From Paractinoplanes abujensis (lineage in GTDB: Bacteria > Actinomycetota > Actinomycetes > Mycobacteriales > Micromonosporaceae): a stretch of DNA of 64,000 nucleotides. The position numbers and the translations under genes are program-made. Every line of letters begins with the position of its first letter. The stretch's first letter is position 1. This document shows, piece after piece, positions 41,098 to 48,214 of the stretch. The stretch lies in contig NZ_JACHMF010000001.1 of the NCBI RefSeq assembly GCF_014204895.1, forward strand, positions 9,052,001 through 9,116,000. Direction: 5' to 3'. The notes beneath the pieces were generated by a model that ran no database searches, was not told the DNA's origin, and was given only the letters and a program-made list of their open reading frames with translations.

Positions 41098-43332
41098 CTA
41101 GTCGGGTACCGCTGTCCAGCTCTGATAGCGCTGGTCGTTGCCGGCCTGCAGCACGAGCACCCGGTGGGCGCCGTACCGCTGGTCGCCGACGCCGGCCACG
41201 AGGCCGCCGTCCGTGGTGCGCAGCGTGAACCCGTAGGGCGAGGCCTGCAGGGTCCACTTCGCCGCGCTGGTGTCGCAATCGGTCTGGACGAGCGGTGCGC
41301 CCGCGACCGGCTCGCGGCCGAGCGGGCCGACACATTTGCCGGAGGCCCGCGAGACCATCGAGTACGTCTTGTTGCCGGCCGGCACGAGCTGCCACTGCTG
41401 CTGGGCGTCGTCGTCGGCGTTGCTCAAAGTGATCGGCGTGCCGGTCGTCCCGCGGGCGGCGTACAGGTTGGCCGCGCCGCCGGTCAGGGCGTTGGTCAGC
41501 GTGAACCACGAATTCTCGGCGGGCCGGGCCGCGGGCGCCGTCTCGGCCGTGGCCCGCGCGGTGTACTTCGGGCCGGACTTGACGGTCACCTGATACTTCG
41601 CATCGGGCTTGAGGCCGATCAGCCGGGCCCGGGTGGCCTTGGTCGTCGCCACCGGCTCGTTGTCGACCAGCACCTGATAGGTCGCCGTGGCCGACGCCGC
41701 GCTCCAGTTGAGCCGCACCGAGCCGCTGGTCGCGTCGCGCACCTCGACGACCGCCTGCACCGGCTCGGCCTGCACGCCGGCGGCGGGCTCGGCCGGGGGC
41801 GCGGTGGTCGCCGCGACCGGCACCGACGGCACGCCGGCCTCGTCACCGGGCGTCTCGACCGGATCGGCGGGCTCGGAGGCCGGCGCCGACTCGCTCGGCG
41901 GCACACCAGGCGAGGGCGGGGCGTCGCCGCCGCCATCGGCCTCACCCGGCTCGGTCGCCGTCGGGGTGGGCACGGCGGTCGGGGTGGGGGCGGCGGGCCG
42001 GCTGGGGGCGGCGCTGGGCGTCTCGACCGGCTGGGGCGCCCCGATCGCGTCGGGGATGTCGTCGCCGCCGTCGCTGCGCAGCAGGAACTCGCTGCGCGCG
42101 ATGTTCCAGTTCTCGTCGAGGTAGCTGCCCGGCTTCGGGTTGGTGTTGAAGTAGTCGTCCTTGCCGCAGTCGAGCCGCATCTCGTTCTTCTTGGGGCAGG
42201 CCGTGCGCACCTGCCGGCCCGAACGGTCGGGGCCGCAGAGCAGGTCGTACTCGTCGAGGCAGCCGCCGGCGCCGCTCGAGTTGGGCGAGTCGATCAGCGT
42301 CGCGCCCAGCGTGTGGGTCAGCTCGTGGGCGGCCATGGCCGAGCTCCAGCAGCCCGAGTCGACCCGCCCGTACGACGGTCCGCCGTTGTTGCGGTTGCCC
42401 AGACCCGGCCGCCGGTCGGCGACGTAGGTCGCGATGCCGCAGTAGACCGTGGCGTCGGCGAAGATCAGGTATTTGCGGTCGGTGCGGTTGTAGCCCAGCT
42501 TGTCCAGCGCGGCGATGCTGCCGGCGAACGAGGCCAGCCCGCCGGTCGGCAACTGCACCTCGGACACGTCGACCCGGCACTGCGGAGTGGTCACGAAGCG
42601 CACGTGCCGGGAGCCGCCGGTCTCGGCCGCGCTCTCGTCGAAGATCTGGTCGACGCCGGCCGACCAGTTGCGGATCGAGCCCACGAACTCGCTGTAACGG
42701 CTCGGCGTGCCGTACTCGTGGAGGTAGAGCACCTGGACCCGCTTGCCGCTGCGTCCGTCGCCCTCGCAGGCCACGTCGTGCGCGCCCATGATGAAGTCGG
42801 CGTCGCCGGGGGCCGCGTCGGGCACCAGCGCCGGCGCGTCGGCGGTCAGCGCGCTGCCACCCTCGTCGCGGGCGATCTCGGCGTCGGTCGGCGTGGCCGC
42901 GGCGGATTCCCGTACGGGGTTCTTGGGCTCGGGGGCCTTCGCGGTCACCGGGCTGACGGCGGTGCGCACCTTGAGCCCGGCCGGCGCCTCGTCGGGGCCG
43001 TGCGTGCAGGTCTGCTTGTCCAGTTCGTACGACCCCGCGCAGAGCGACCCGGCCTTGGCCGGCTTGAGTCCCTCATAGACCAGGCCCTGATCGGGCTTGT
43101 CGGCCGGCAGGGCGGTGAGGGCGAAGTTGCGCGAGCCGTTGCTGCCGGCGACGTTGTCCACCACGCTCGGGCCGACGACCCCGCCGATGCCCAGCAGGGC
43201 CAGGCCCAGGGCCACCGGGACCAGCCGGTGGGGCCGCCGGGAAACGGCCCGGCGGTGACCACGCGGGGCCGGCGGGCGGTGCGCGGACAAGGCCACTCCT
43301 AGTCTTGCGGGCGCGCGGTGGGAGGTGGTCAT
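41098..43332 (-). CDS. Exported zinc-metalloprotease-like protein with FN3 and ricin-type domains
   Basis: A 744-residue secreted protein. A basic N-terminus is followed by a hydrophobic membrane/signal segment (about 37-58, LVPVALGLALLGIGGVVG). Residues about 180-430 contain the zinc motif HELTH (336-340) in MAAHELTHTLGA, several Cys for disulfides and a GGCLDEYDLLCGPDRS segment. A long Pro/Thr/Ala/Glu-rich linker (about 436-525) leads to a fibronectin-III-like domain (about 526-597) and a ricin-type beta-trefoil (about 607-744) with QQQWQLVPAG and GKCVGPL repeats. This layout suggests a wall- or polysaccharide-bound protease. It is downstream of a two-component system on the same strand. 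Confidence 0.85.
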   Translation of the reverse strand: MTTSHRAPARLGVALSAHRPPAPRGHRRAVSRRPHRLVPVALGLALLGIGGVVGPSVVDNVAGSNGSRNFALTALPADKPDQGLVYEGLKPAKAGSLCAGSYELDKQTCTHGPDEAPAGLKVRTAVSPVTAKAPEPKNPVRESAAATPTDAEIARDEGGSALTADAPALVPDAAPGDADFIMGAHDVACEGDGRSGKRVQVLYLHEYGTPSRYSEFVGSIRNWSAGVDQIFDESAAETGGSRHVRFVTTPQCRVDVSEVQLPTGGLASFAGSIAALDKLGYNRTDRKYLIFADATVYCGIATYVADRRPGLGNRNNGGPSYGRVDSGCWSSAMAAHELTHTLGATLIDSPNSSGAGGCLDEYDLLCGPDRSGRQVRTACPKKNEMRLDCGKDDYFNTNPKPGSYLDENWNIARSEFLLRSDGGDDIPDAIGAPQPVETPSAAPSRPAAPTPTAVPTPTATEPGEADGGGDAPPSPGVPPSESAPASEPADPVETPGDEAGVPSVPVAATTAPPAEPAAGVQAEPVQAVVEVRDATSGSVRLNWSAASATATYQVLVDNEPVATTKATRARLIGLKPDAKYQVTVKSGPKYTARATAETAPAARPAENSWFTLTNALTGGAANLYAARGTTGTPITLSNADDDAQQQWQLVPAGNKTYSMVSRASGKCVGPLGREPVAGAPLVQTDCDTSAAKWTLQASPYGFTLRTTDGGLVAGVGDQRYGAHRVLVLQAGNDQRYQSWTAVPD

Positions 43333-43484
43333 GGGGTTACCACCCCTCACCGCGCGGGGGCCTCGCCGGCTCGCGGGTGCGGGCGTCGAACCGGGAGACC
43401 GGATGGGATCGGGGGGAACACTGCCAGCCCGGCCCGGCGAGCGGAACGCCTTTAATACAGATCTAAGCAAGAACTTGGTCCGCT
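43333..43484 (-). promoter_or_regulatory. Leader/promoter region of the metalloprotease gene
   Basis: A 152-bp gap between the histidine kinase and protease genes. On the minus strand it contains an A/T-rich patch (ATACAGATCTAAGC in the plus direction) with TATTAA (complement of 43452-43457) as a candidate -10, so the protease gene probably has its own promoter. No ORF is seen. Confidence 0.4.
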
Positions 43485-44888
43485 TCACTCGGACCGGGCA
43501 GGGCGGCCGCCGCGTTCCCGGGCCAGCCGGCCGACCAGGCCGAAACGGCTCGCCTGTTTGGGCGTCGCCTCGGCGTCGGAGAAGAGCATGACCACGCTGG
43601 CGCCGCCCATGGCCGCGCGGTCGAGGCTGACCGAGCCGCCCGCGGACTGGGCCGCCCGGCGGGCGATGTCGAGCCCCAGGCCTGTCGAACCCTGGTTGCT
43701 CTGGCCACGTTGCATTGCGTTCTCCGGATCGGGGATGCCGGGACCGGCATCGTCGACACGCACGGCGACCCATCCGTCACGCCGTGAGATGCCCACCTCG
43801 AATGCCGTTCCCTGGGGGGTGTAGCGGAACACATTACCCAGAATGGCGTCGAGCGCGGCAGCCAGTTCGGCGCGGGCAACAGGTACGGGGATGCGAACAC
43901 TTGCCCCGGCCACGCGATAGCTGCGGTTCTGGTCGCCGGCCAGCGCCGACCAGAACGTCATCCGTTCCCGCACGACCTCGCTGGCGTCGCACACCCCGGT
44001 CTCGGGCGCGGCCGCGACCTGGGCCGCGACGGCCTTGCGGGTGGTGTTGATGAGCTGGTTGACCTCGCCCTCGAGGGTGACGATGGCCTGCCGGATGCGC
44101 CGGATGCCGCGCCGCCGGTCGATCTCGTCGGGGCTCAGGCTGATGATCTGGGTGTCGTCCGGGTCGAGGGCCTCGGCGTCCAGGCGCAGCGCGGTCAGCG
44201 GGGTGCGCAGCCGGTGCGACAGGTCGGCGATCAGCTCGCGCTCGTTGGTGCGCGAGGTCACCAGCCGATCGGCCATGCGGTTGAACGCGTAACCGGCCTC
44301 GGCCAGCTCGCGCGGGCCGGAGGGCTGGATGCGCACCCCGAGGTCACCGCCGCCCACGGCCATCGCCACCTGCACGAGGTTGCGGGCCGAGTTGACCGCG
44401 CCCCGGGCCAGCCGGTCGACCACGACGACGCTGCCCCCGACCAGGGCCAGCGCGATGCCGAGAAGCAGCCACCAGTCGCCCGCGGTGCCCGCGCTGAGCT
44501 CACTGTCGGGCACGAAGACCTCGACCACCGACGTACGGGTCCCGGCCGTCACCGGCTCCAGGCGCACGACGCCGCCGTCGACCTCCTCGGTCACCGTCGA
44601 ACCGCTGCCGGCCGCGTGCCGGACCTCCTCACCGGAGGCACGGCCGCCGGTCGTCGCGCCGGGGCCGTAGACCTTGACCCGGCCCCCGGTGCCGGCCGTC
44701 GCGGCGGCCAGCCCCTTGGCCCCGGCGCCGGCCGTGATCGCGCCCACGACTTTGGCGCTCTGCTGCTCGGCGGCGCTCATCGCCTGGTCGCGGTGGTCGT
44801 TGCGCAGTTCCCAGCCGAGCGGGACGAGGAAGGCGAGGGCGGCGACGGCGGTGGTCGCGGCGGTGATGTAGGCCAGGCGGCCCCTCAG
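43485..44888 (-). CDS. Sensor histidine kinase with HAMP domain (start codon unclear)
   Basis: A kinase of about 467 residues. One TM helix lies at the start (AYITAATTAVAALAFLVPLGW), an extracytoplasmic domain of about 110 residues follows, then a second TM helix, a HAMP domain and the H-box DLSHRLRTPLTALRLDAEAL, and HATPase motifs N (ILGNVFRYTP), G1 (DDAGPGIPDP) and G2 (GSTGLGLDIA). Homologues start near LRGRLAYITA, which here would need a CTG at 44888 overlapping the response regulator TGA. The only in-frame ATG (45029) would overlap that gene by 145 bp. It partners the OmpR-type regulator just upstream. Confidence 0.85.
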   Translation of the reverse strand: MRGRLAYITAATTAVAALAFLVPLGWELRNDHRDQAMSAAEQQSAKVVGAITAGAGAKGLAAATAGTGGRVKVYGPGATTGGRASGEEVRHAAGSGSTVTEEVDGGVVRLEPVTAGTRTSVVEVFVPDSELSAGTAGDWWLLLGIALALVGGSVVVVDRLARGAVNSARNLVQVAMAVGGGDLGVRIQPSGPRELAEAGYAFNRMADRLVTSRTNERELIADLSHRLRTPLTALRLDAEALDPDDTQIISLSPDEIDRRRGIRRIRQAIVTLEGEVNQLINTTRKAVAAQVAAAPETGVCDASEVVRERMTFWSALAGDQNRSYRVAGASVRIPVPVARAELAAALDAILGNVFRYTPQGTAFEVGISRRDGWVAVRVDDAGPGIPDPENAMQRGQSNQGSTGLGLDIARRAAQSAGGSVSLDRAAMGGASVVMLFSDAEATPKQASRFGLVGRLARERGGRPARSE

Positions 44889-45574
44889 TCCGGCGCCACC
44901 AACCGGAATCCGACCCCCCGCACGGTGCGCAGGTAGCGAGGTTTCGCCGCGGACTCGCCCAGTTTCCGGCGCAGCCAGTACAGATGAACGTCGATCGTCT
45001 GGTCCTCGCCGACCGATGGCTGTCGCCATACCTCCTCCAACAGCTCACGACGGGAAACCACCCGGCCCGGGCGGGCGGCCAGATAGGCCAGCAGATCGAA
45101 CTCCTTGCGCGTGAGCGCCAGGGGCTGCTCGGCCAGGGTGGCGCTGCGCTCGCCGATGTCGACGCGCAGCTCGCCCACCTCGTGCACGGCGGGCTGGGCG
45201 GTGCGGCTGGCCCGGCCCACGCGCCGCAGCACCGTGCCGATGCGGGCGTCGAGGTGGGCGCCGGTGAACGGCTTGACCATGTAGTCGTCGGCGCCGGCCC
45301 GCAGCAACCGCACCACGGTCTGTTCGTCGTCGCGGGCGGTGGCGATGATGATCGGCACGTCCGTGATGCCGCGCAGCATGCGCAGGGCGTCGGAACCGTC
45401 CAGGTCGGGCAGACCGAGGTCGAGCACGACGAGGTCGGGCGTCTCGGCGGCGACCCGCCGGAGCGCGTCCAGCGCCGTGCCGACGGCGTGCACGGCATGC
45501 CCCCGGTCGGCGAGCGATCGGAGCATGGCACCGCGCACGACGTGATCGTCCTCGACGAGCAACACCGTGGCCAT
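44885..45574 (-). CDS. Response regulator, OmpR family
   Basis: A 229-residue OmpR/PhoB-type regulator. The receiver has the acidic pair VEDD, phosphoacceptor Asp52 in VVLDLGLPDLDG, TA in IIATARDDEQ and K in YMVKPF. The winged-helix DNA-binding domain (about 135-226) has RKEFDLLAYLAARPGRVVSRRELLEEVW and ends YLRTVRGVGFRL, both diagnostic. It precedes the histidine kinase gene and the metalloprotease gene. The sensor and protease may form a regulated unit acting at the cell surface. Confidence 0.95.
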   Translation of the reverse strand: MATVLLVEDDHVVRGAMLRSLADRGHAVHAVGTALDALRRVAAETPDLVVLDLGLPDLDGSDALRMLRGITDVPIIIATARDDEQTVVRLLRAGADDYMVKPFTGAHLDARIGTVLRRVGRASRTAQPAVHEVGELRVDIGERSATLAEQPLALTRKEFDLLAYLAARPGRVVSRRELLEEVWRQPSVGEDQTIDVHLYWLRRKLGESAAKPRYLRTVRGVGFRLVAPD

Positions 45575-45671
45575 GCCGAAGAAGGTACTGCGCCCGGCAG
45601 CCAGGGCCTAACCGGTGATGCAGGGACACCTCTCGATTACCGAGCGTGGTGGAATACCATCCGTTGTGCCG

Positions 45672-46556
45672 ATGTCGTTCACTCTTTTTCCCGATACGCG
45701 CAAGGCGCTGGCCCTCGCCAGCCTGGCCGGCCTGAGCGTGGGTGACGCGCTGGGCGCCCAGCATTTCGTGTCGGCGGTCGATCCGGCCGCCCCGCCACCC
45801 GGCCCGTGGCCGTGGACCGACGACACCGAGGAGGCGTGCTGCCTGGTCGCCGTGCTCGCGGAGGGTGACTTCGACCGCGACACGTTCGCCGAGCTGCTGG
45901 GCCGCCACCACGACCCTTATCGCGGCTACGGCCCGGGCGCGGTCGTGATGCTGCGCGAGATCCGCGAGGGACTGCCCTGGCCGATCGCGGCCGCCGCGGC
46001 CTTCGACGGGCAGGGCTCGGCCGGCAACGGCGCCGCCATGCGGGCCGCCCCGCTCGGCGCCTGGCACGCCGACTCCTTGGCGCACGCGGCCGCTCAGGGC
46101 GCCCGGGCCGCCGAGGTCACCCATGCCCACGCCGAGGGCGTCGCCGGGGGAGTGGCGGTGACCGTGGCCGCGGCTGCCGCGGCGGCGGGCCGGCTCGACG
46201 GGGTGCGGCCCGCGCTGCTGGGCGCCGTGGCCGCGCACACCCCCGACGGGCTCGTCCGCGACGGCCTGATCGCGGCCGGCCGGCTCACCGAGCCCGGCCT
46301 GGCGGCGTACGAGCTGGGCAACGGGACCAGGGCGATGGCGCGCGACACGGTGCCGTTCGCGATCTGGGTGGCCGACCGGTTCCTCGACGACTACCCGGCG
46401 GCGATCGCGGCCTGTCTGCGCGCGGGCGGCGACGTCGACACCACCTGCGCCATCGCCGGGGGCATCGTGGCGGCGTACACGGGAATCGACGGCATCCCGG
46501 CCGGCTGGCGGGCGGCCCGCGAGCCGCTGCCCGGGTGGCTGAGGCCTGTTCTGTAA
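45672..46556 (+). CDS. ADP-ribosylglycohydrolase family protein
   Basis: A protein of about 294 residues of the ADP-ribosylglycohydrolase (DraG/ARH) fold. The N-terminal motif GLSVGDALGAQHF and the acidic metal cluster WTDDTEEACCL, and the C-terminal GGDVDTTCAIAGGIVAAYTGIDGIP (with the paired acidic residues) bind two Mg ions. These enzymes remove ADP-ribose from Arg or Ser, or cleave related N-glycosides. Start ATG 45672 (MSFTLFP); GTG 45666 would add two residues. A hairpin follows the stop. Confidence 0.9.
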   Translation: MSFTLFPDTRKALALASLAGLSVGDALGAQHFVSAVDPAAPPPGPWPWTDDTEEACCLVAVLAEGDFDRDTFAELLGRHHDPYRGYGPGAVVMLREIREGLPWPIAAAAAFDGQGSAGNGAAMRAAPLGAWHADSLAHAAAQGARAAEVTHAHAEGVAGGVAVTVAAAAAAAGRLDGVRPALLGAVAAHTPDGLVRDGLIAAGRLTEPGLAAYELGNGTRAMARDTVPFAIWVADRFLDDYPAAIAACLRAGGDVDTTCAIAGGIVAAYTGIDGIPAGWRAAREPLPGWLRPVL

Positions 46557-46598
46557 CGGGGACGGGGCTGCCGCAGGGTCCAGTTACAGAACGGGCCT
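46542..46598. terminator. Hairpin overlapping the stop codon of the ADP-ribosylglycohydrolase gene
   Basis: A 16-bp stem with one mismatch, AGGCCTGTTCTGTAAC / GTTACAGAACGGGCCT, encloses 25 bases and includes the TAA stop at 46554-46556. It ends 29 bp before the GGDEF gene, in the same direction, so it separates the transcripts. Confidence 0.65.
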
Positions 46599-46627
46599 AG
46601 GGCGAGAACCAACCGGTTCGCTACCCG

Positions 46628-47710
46628 GTGCCGGCTCAGCTCGCCCGCCGGCGGGCCGAAACAGCGGGCATGCTCCGCGGTACGAATCTCGTCGTCGTCG
46701 CCGGCCTCGCGGTCACGGCGGCCTGGTCCGTGCTGCACCGGACCTGGTCCGGCGCCGCCCAGGCCGCGGTGGTCATCGCCGTGCTGCTCATGGTGGTCCG
46801 CGTGCTGGCCCGGCGCGACGCCGACCTGCGCGCGCTGCGCCGGGCGGTGGCCCGCGAGCGGGTCCTCGGCGAGCTGGGCGCCGCGCTGATCACCGCCACC
46901 ACTCGGGCCGACGTGCACCGGCTCGCCGTCGAGGCGGCCGGCGCCCTGCTGGCCGACATTCCCGGCGCCCGCGCGGCGGTGGCCGCTCCGGGCTGCACCG
47001 ACCTCGGCGCGGCCACCGACCGGCACGGCACGCAGCTGTCCCTGACCGCCGGCGGCCGGTTCTTCGGCACGCTCGCGGTCAGCGCCGACGCCGACCTGCC
47101 GGCCGAGGTTTTCCCGGCCCTGCAGGCCCTGCGCGGCCAGGTGGCGCCGGCACTGGCCGGCGTGGCCCTGACCGCCGAGCTGAGCGATCAGGCCCTGAGC
47201 GACCCGCTGACCGGTCTGGGCAACCGGGCGATGCTGCGCGAACGGCTCGGCGCCGCGCTGGCCCGGGCCCGGCGCAGCGGCCGCCCGGCCGGCGTGCTGC
47301 TACTCGACCTCAACGGCTTCAAGCAGGTCAACGACAGGTACGGGCACCACGTCGGCGACGAGCTGCTGCAGGCGGTGGCCGCGCGGCTGCACGAATGCGT
47401 GCGGGCCGAGGACGTCGTCGGCCGGCTCGGCGGCGACGAGTTCGTGGTGATCACCGAGGATCTGACCTCGGCCCGGGACGCCGTCGTGGTGGCCGAGCGG
47501 ATCGTCGCGTCGCTCGACGCGGTCATCCCGATCGGGCCGCACCGGTTGCGCACCCCGGCCAGCGTCGGCATCGCCCTGTCGCACAGCGAGGTCACCGGCC
47601 CGGACGAACTGCTGCGCCTGGCCGACGCCGCGATGTATCGGGCCAAGCGCCGCGGCGGGGGCGGTCACCACCTGCACGGGGTGCCGGAGGCCGAGCCCGC
47701 GCTGACGTAG
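46628..47710 (+). CDS. GGDEF domain diguanylate cyclase
   Basis: A 360-residue membrane-associated protein. Residues 15-60 have two hydrophobic segments (LVVVAGLAVTAAWSVL; AAVVIAVLLMVVRVLA); residues about 75-180 form a GAF-like sensing region; the GGDEF domain (about 185-350) contains the intact active site RLGGDEFVV (GGDEF at 268-272) and the inhibitory I-site R-x-x-D (RAED, 259-262) at the standard five-residue spacing. It therefore probably makes cyclic-di-GMP and is feedback-inhibited by it. GTG 46628 is used; ATG 46670 is an alternative. Confidence 0.9.
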   Translation: MPAQLARRRAETAGMLRGTNLVVVAGLAVTAAWSVLHRTWSGAAQAAVVIAVLLMVVRVLARRDADLRALRRAVARERVLGELGAALITATTRADVHRLAVEAAGALLADIPGARAAVAAPGCTDLGAATDRHGTQLSLTAGGRFFGTLAVSADADLPAEVFPALQALRGQVAPALAGVALTAELSDQALSDPLTGLGNRAMLRERLGAALARARRSGRPAGVLLLDLNGFKQVNDRYGHHVGDELLQAVAARLHECVRAEDVVGRLGGDEFVVITEDLTSARDAVVVAERIVASLDAVIPIGPHRLRTPASVGIALSHSEVTGPDELLRLADAAMYRAKRRGGGGHHLHGVPEAEPALT

Positions 47711-47719
47711 GGTGCCCCT

Positions 47720-48214
47720 GTGAGCGATCCCGACGGCCTCGAGCGGCTCTGGACGCCGCACCGCCTCGACTACGTCACGGGTGAGGACCGTCCCGACGGC
47801 TGCCCGTTCTGCGCGGCCCCGAGCGATCCCGAGGCCGGCAGCCTGGTGGTGGCCCGCGGCGAGCTCGTGTTCGCCTTGCTCAACCTCTATCCGTACAACC
47901 CCGGGCACGTCATGGTCTGCCCCTACCGGCACGTGGCCGACTACACCGATCTCACCGACGCCGAGACGGTCGAGGTCGCCGCCTTCACCCGTACGGCGAT
48001 GCGGGTGATCCGGTCGATCAGCAGCCCGCACGGCTTCAACCTGGGCATGAACCAGGGTGCCATCGCGGGCGCGGGCATCGCCGCCCACCTGCATCAGCAC
48101 ATCGTGCCGCGGTGGGGCGGCGACGCGAACTTCATGTCGGTGGTGGGGCAGACCAAGGTGCTGCCCCAGCTGCTCGACGAAACCCGCCGCCTGCTCATCG
48201 GGGCGTGGCCTTAG
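47720..48214 (+). CDS. HIT family hydrolase (AP4A-hydrolase-like)
   Basis: A 164-residue histidine-triad protein. The triad HLHQHIVPRWGGD near residue 119 fits the Hxhxhxx pattern, and two Cys (CPFCAAP) near the start may bind zinc. These enzymes hydrolyse dinucleoside polyphosphates or AMP derivatives. In many actinobacteria this gene lies directly ahead of pgsA in one operon; here a gene for EF-G2, on the other strand, lies between. Start GTG 47720. Stop at 48214 abuts the convergent EF-G2 stop with no base between. Confidence 0.9.
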   Translation: MSDPDGLERLWTPHRLDYVTGEDRPDGCPFCAAPSDPEAGSLVVARGELVFALLNLYPYNPGHVMVCPYRHVADYTDLTDAETVEVAAFTRTAMRVIRSISSPHGFNLGMNQGAIAGAGIAAHLHQHIVPRWGGDANFMSVVGQTKVLPQLLDETRRLLIGAWP

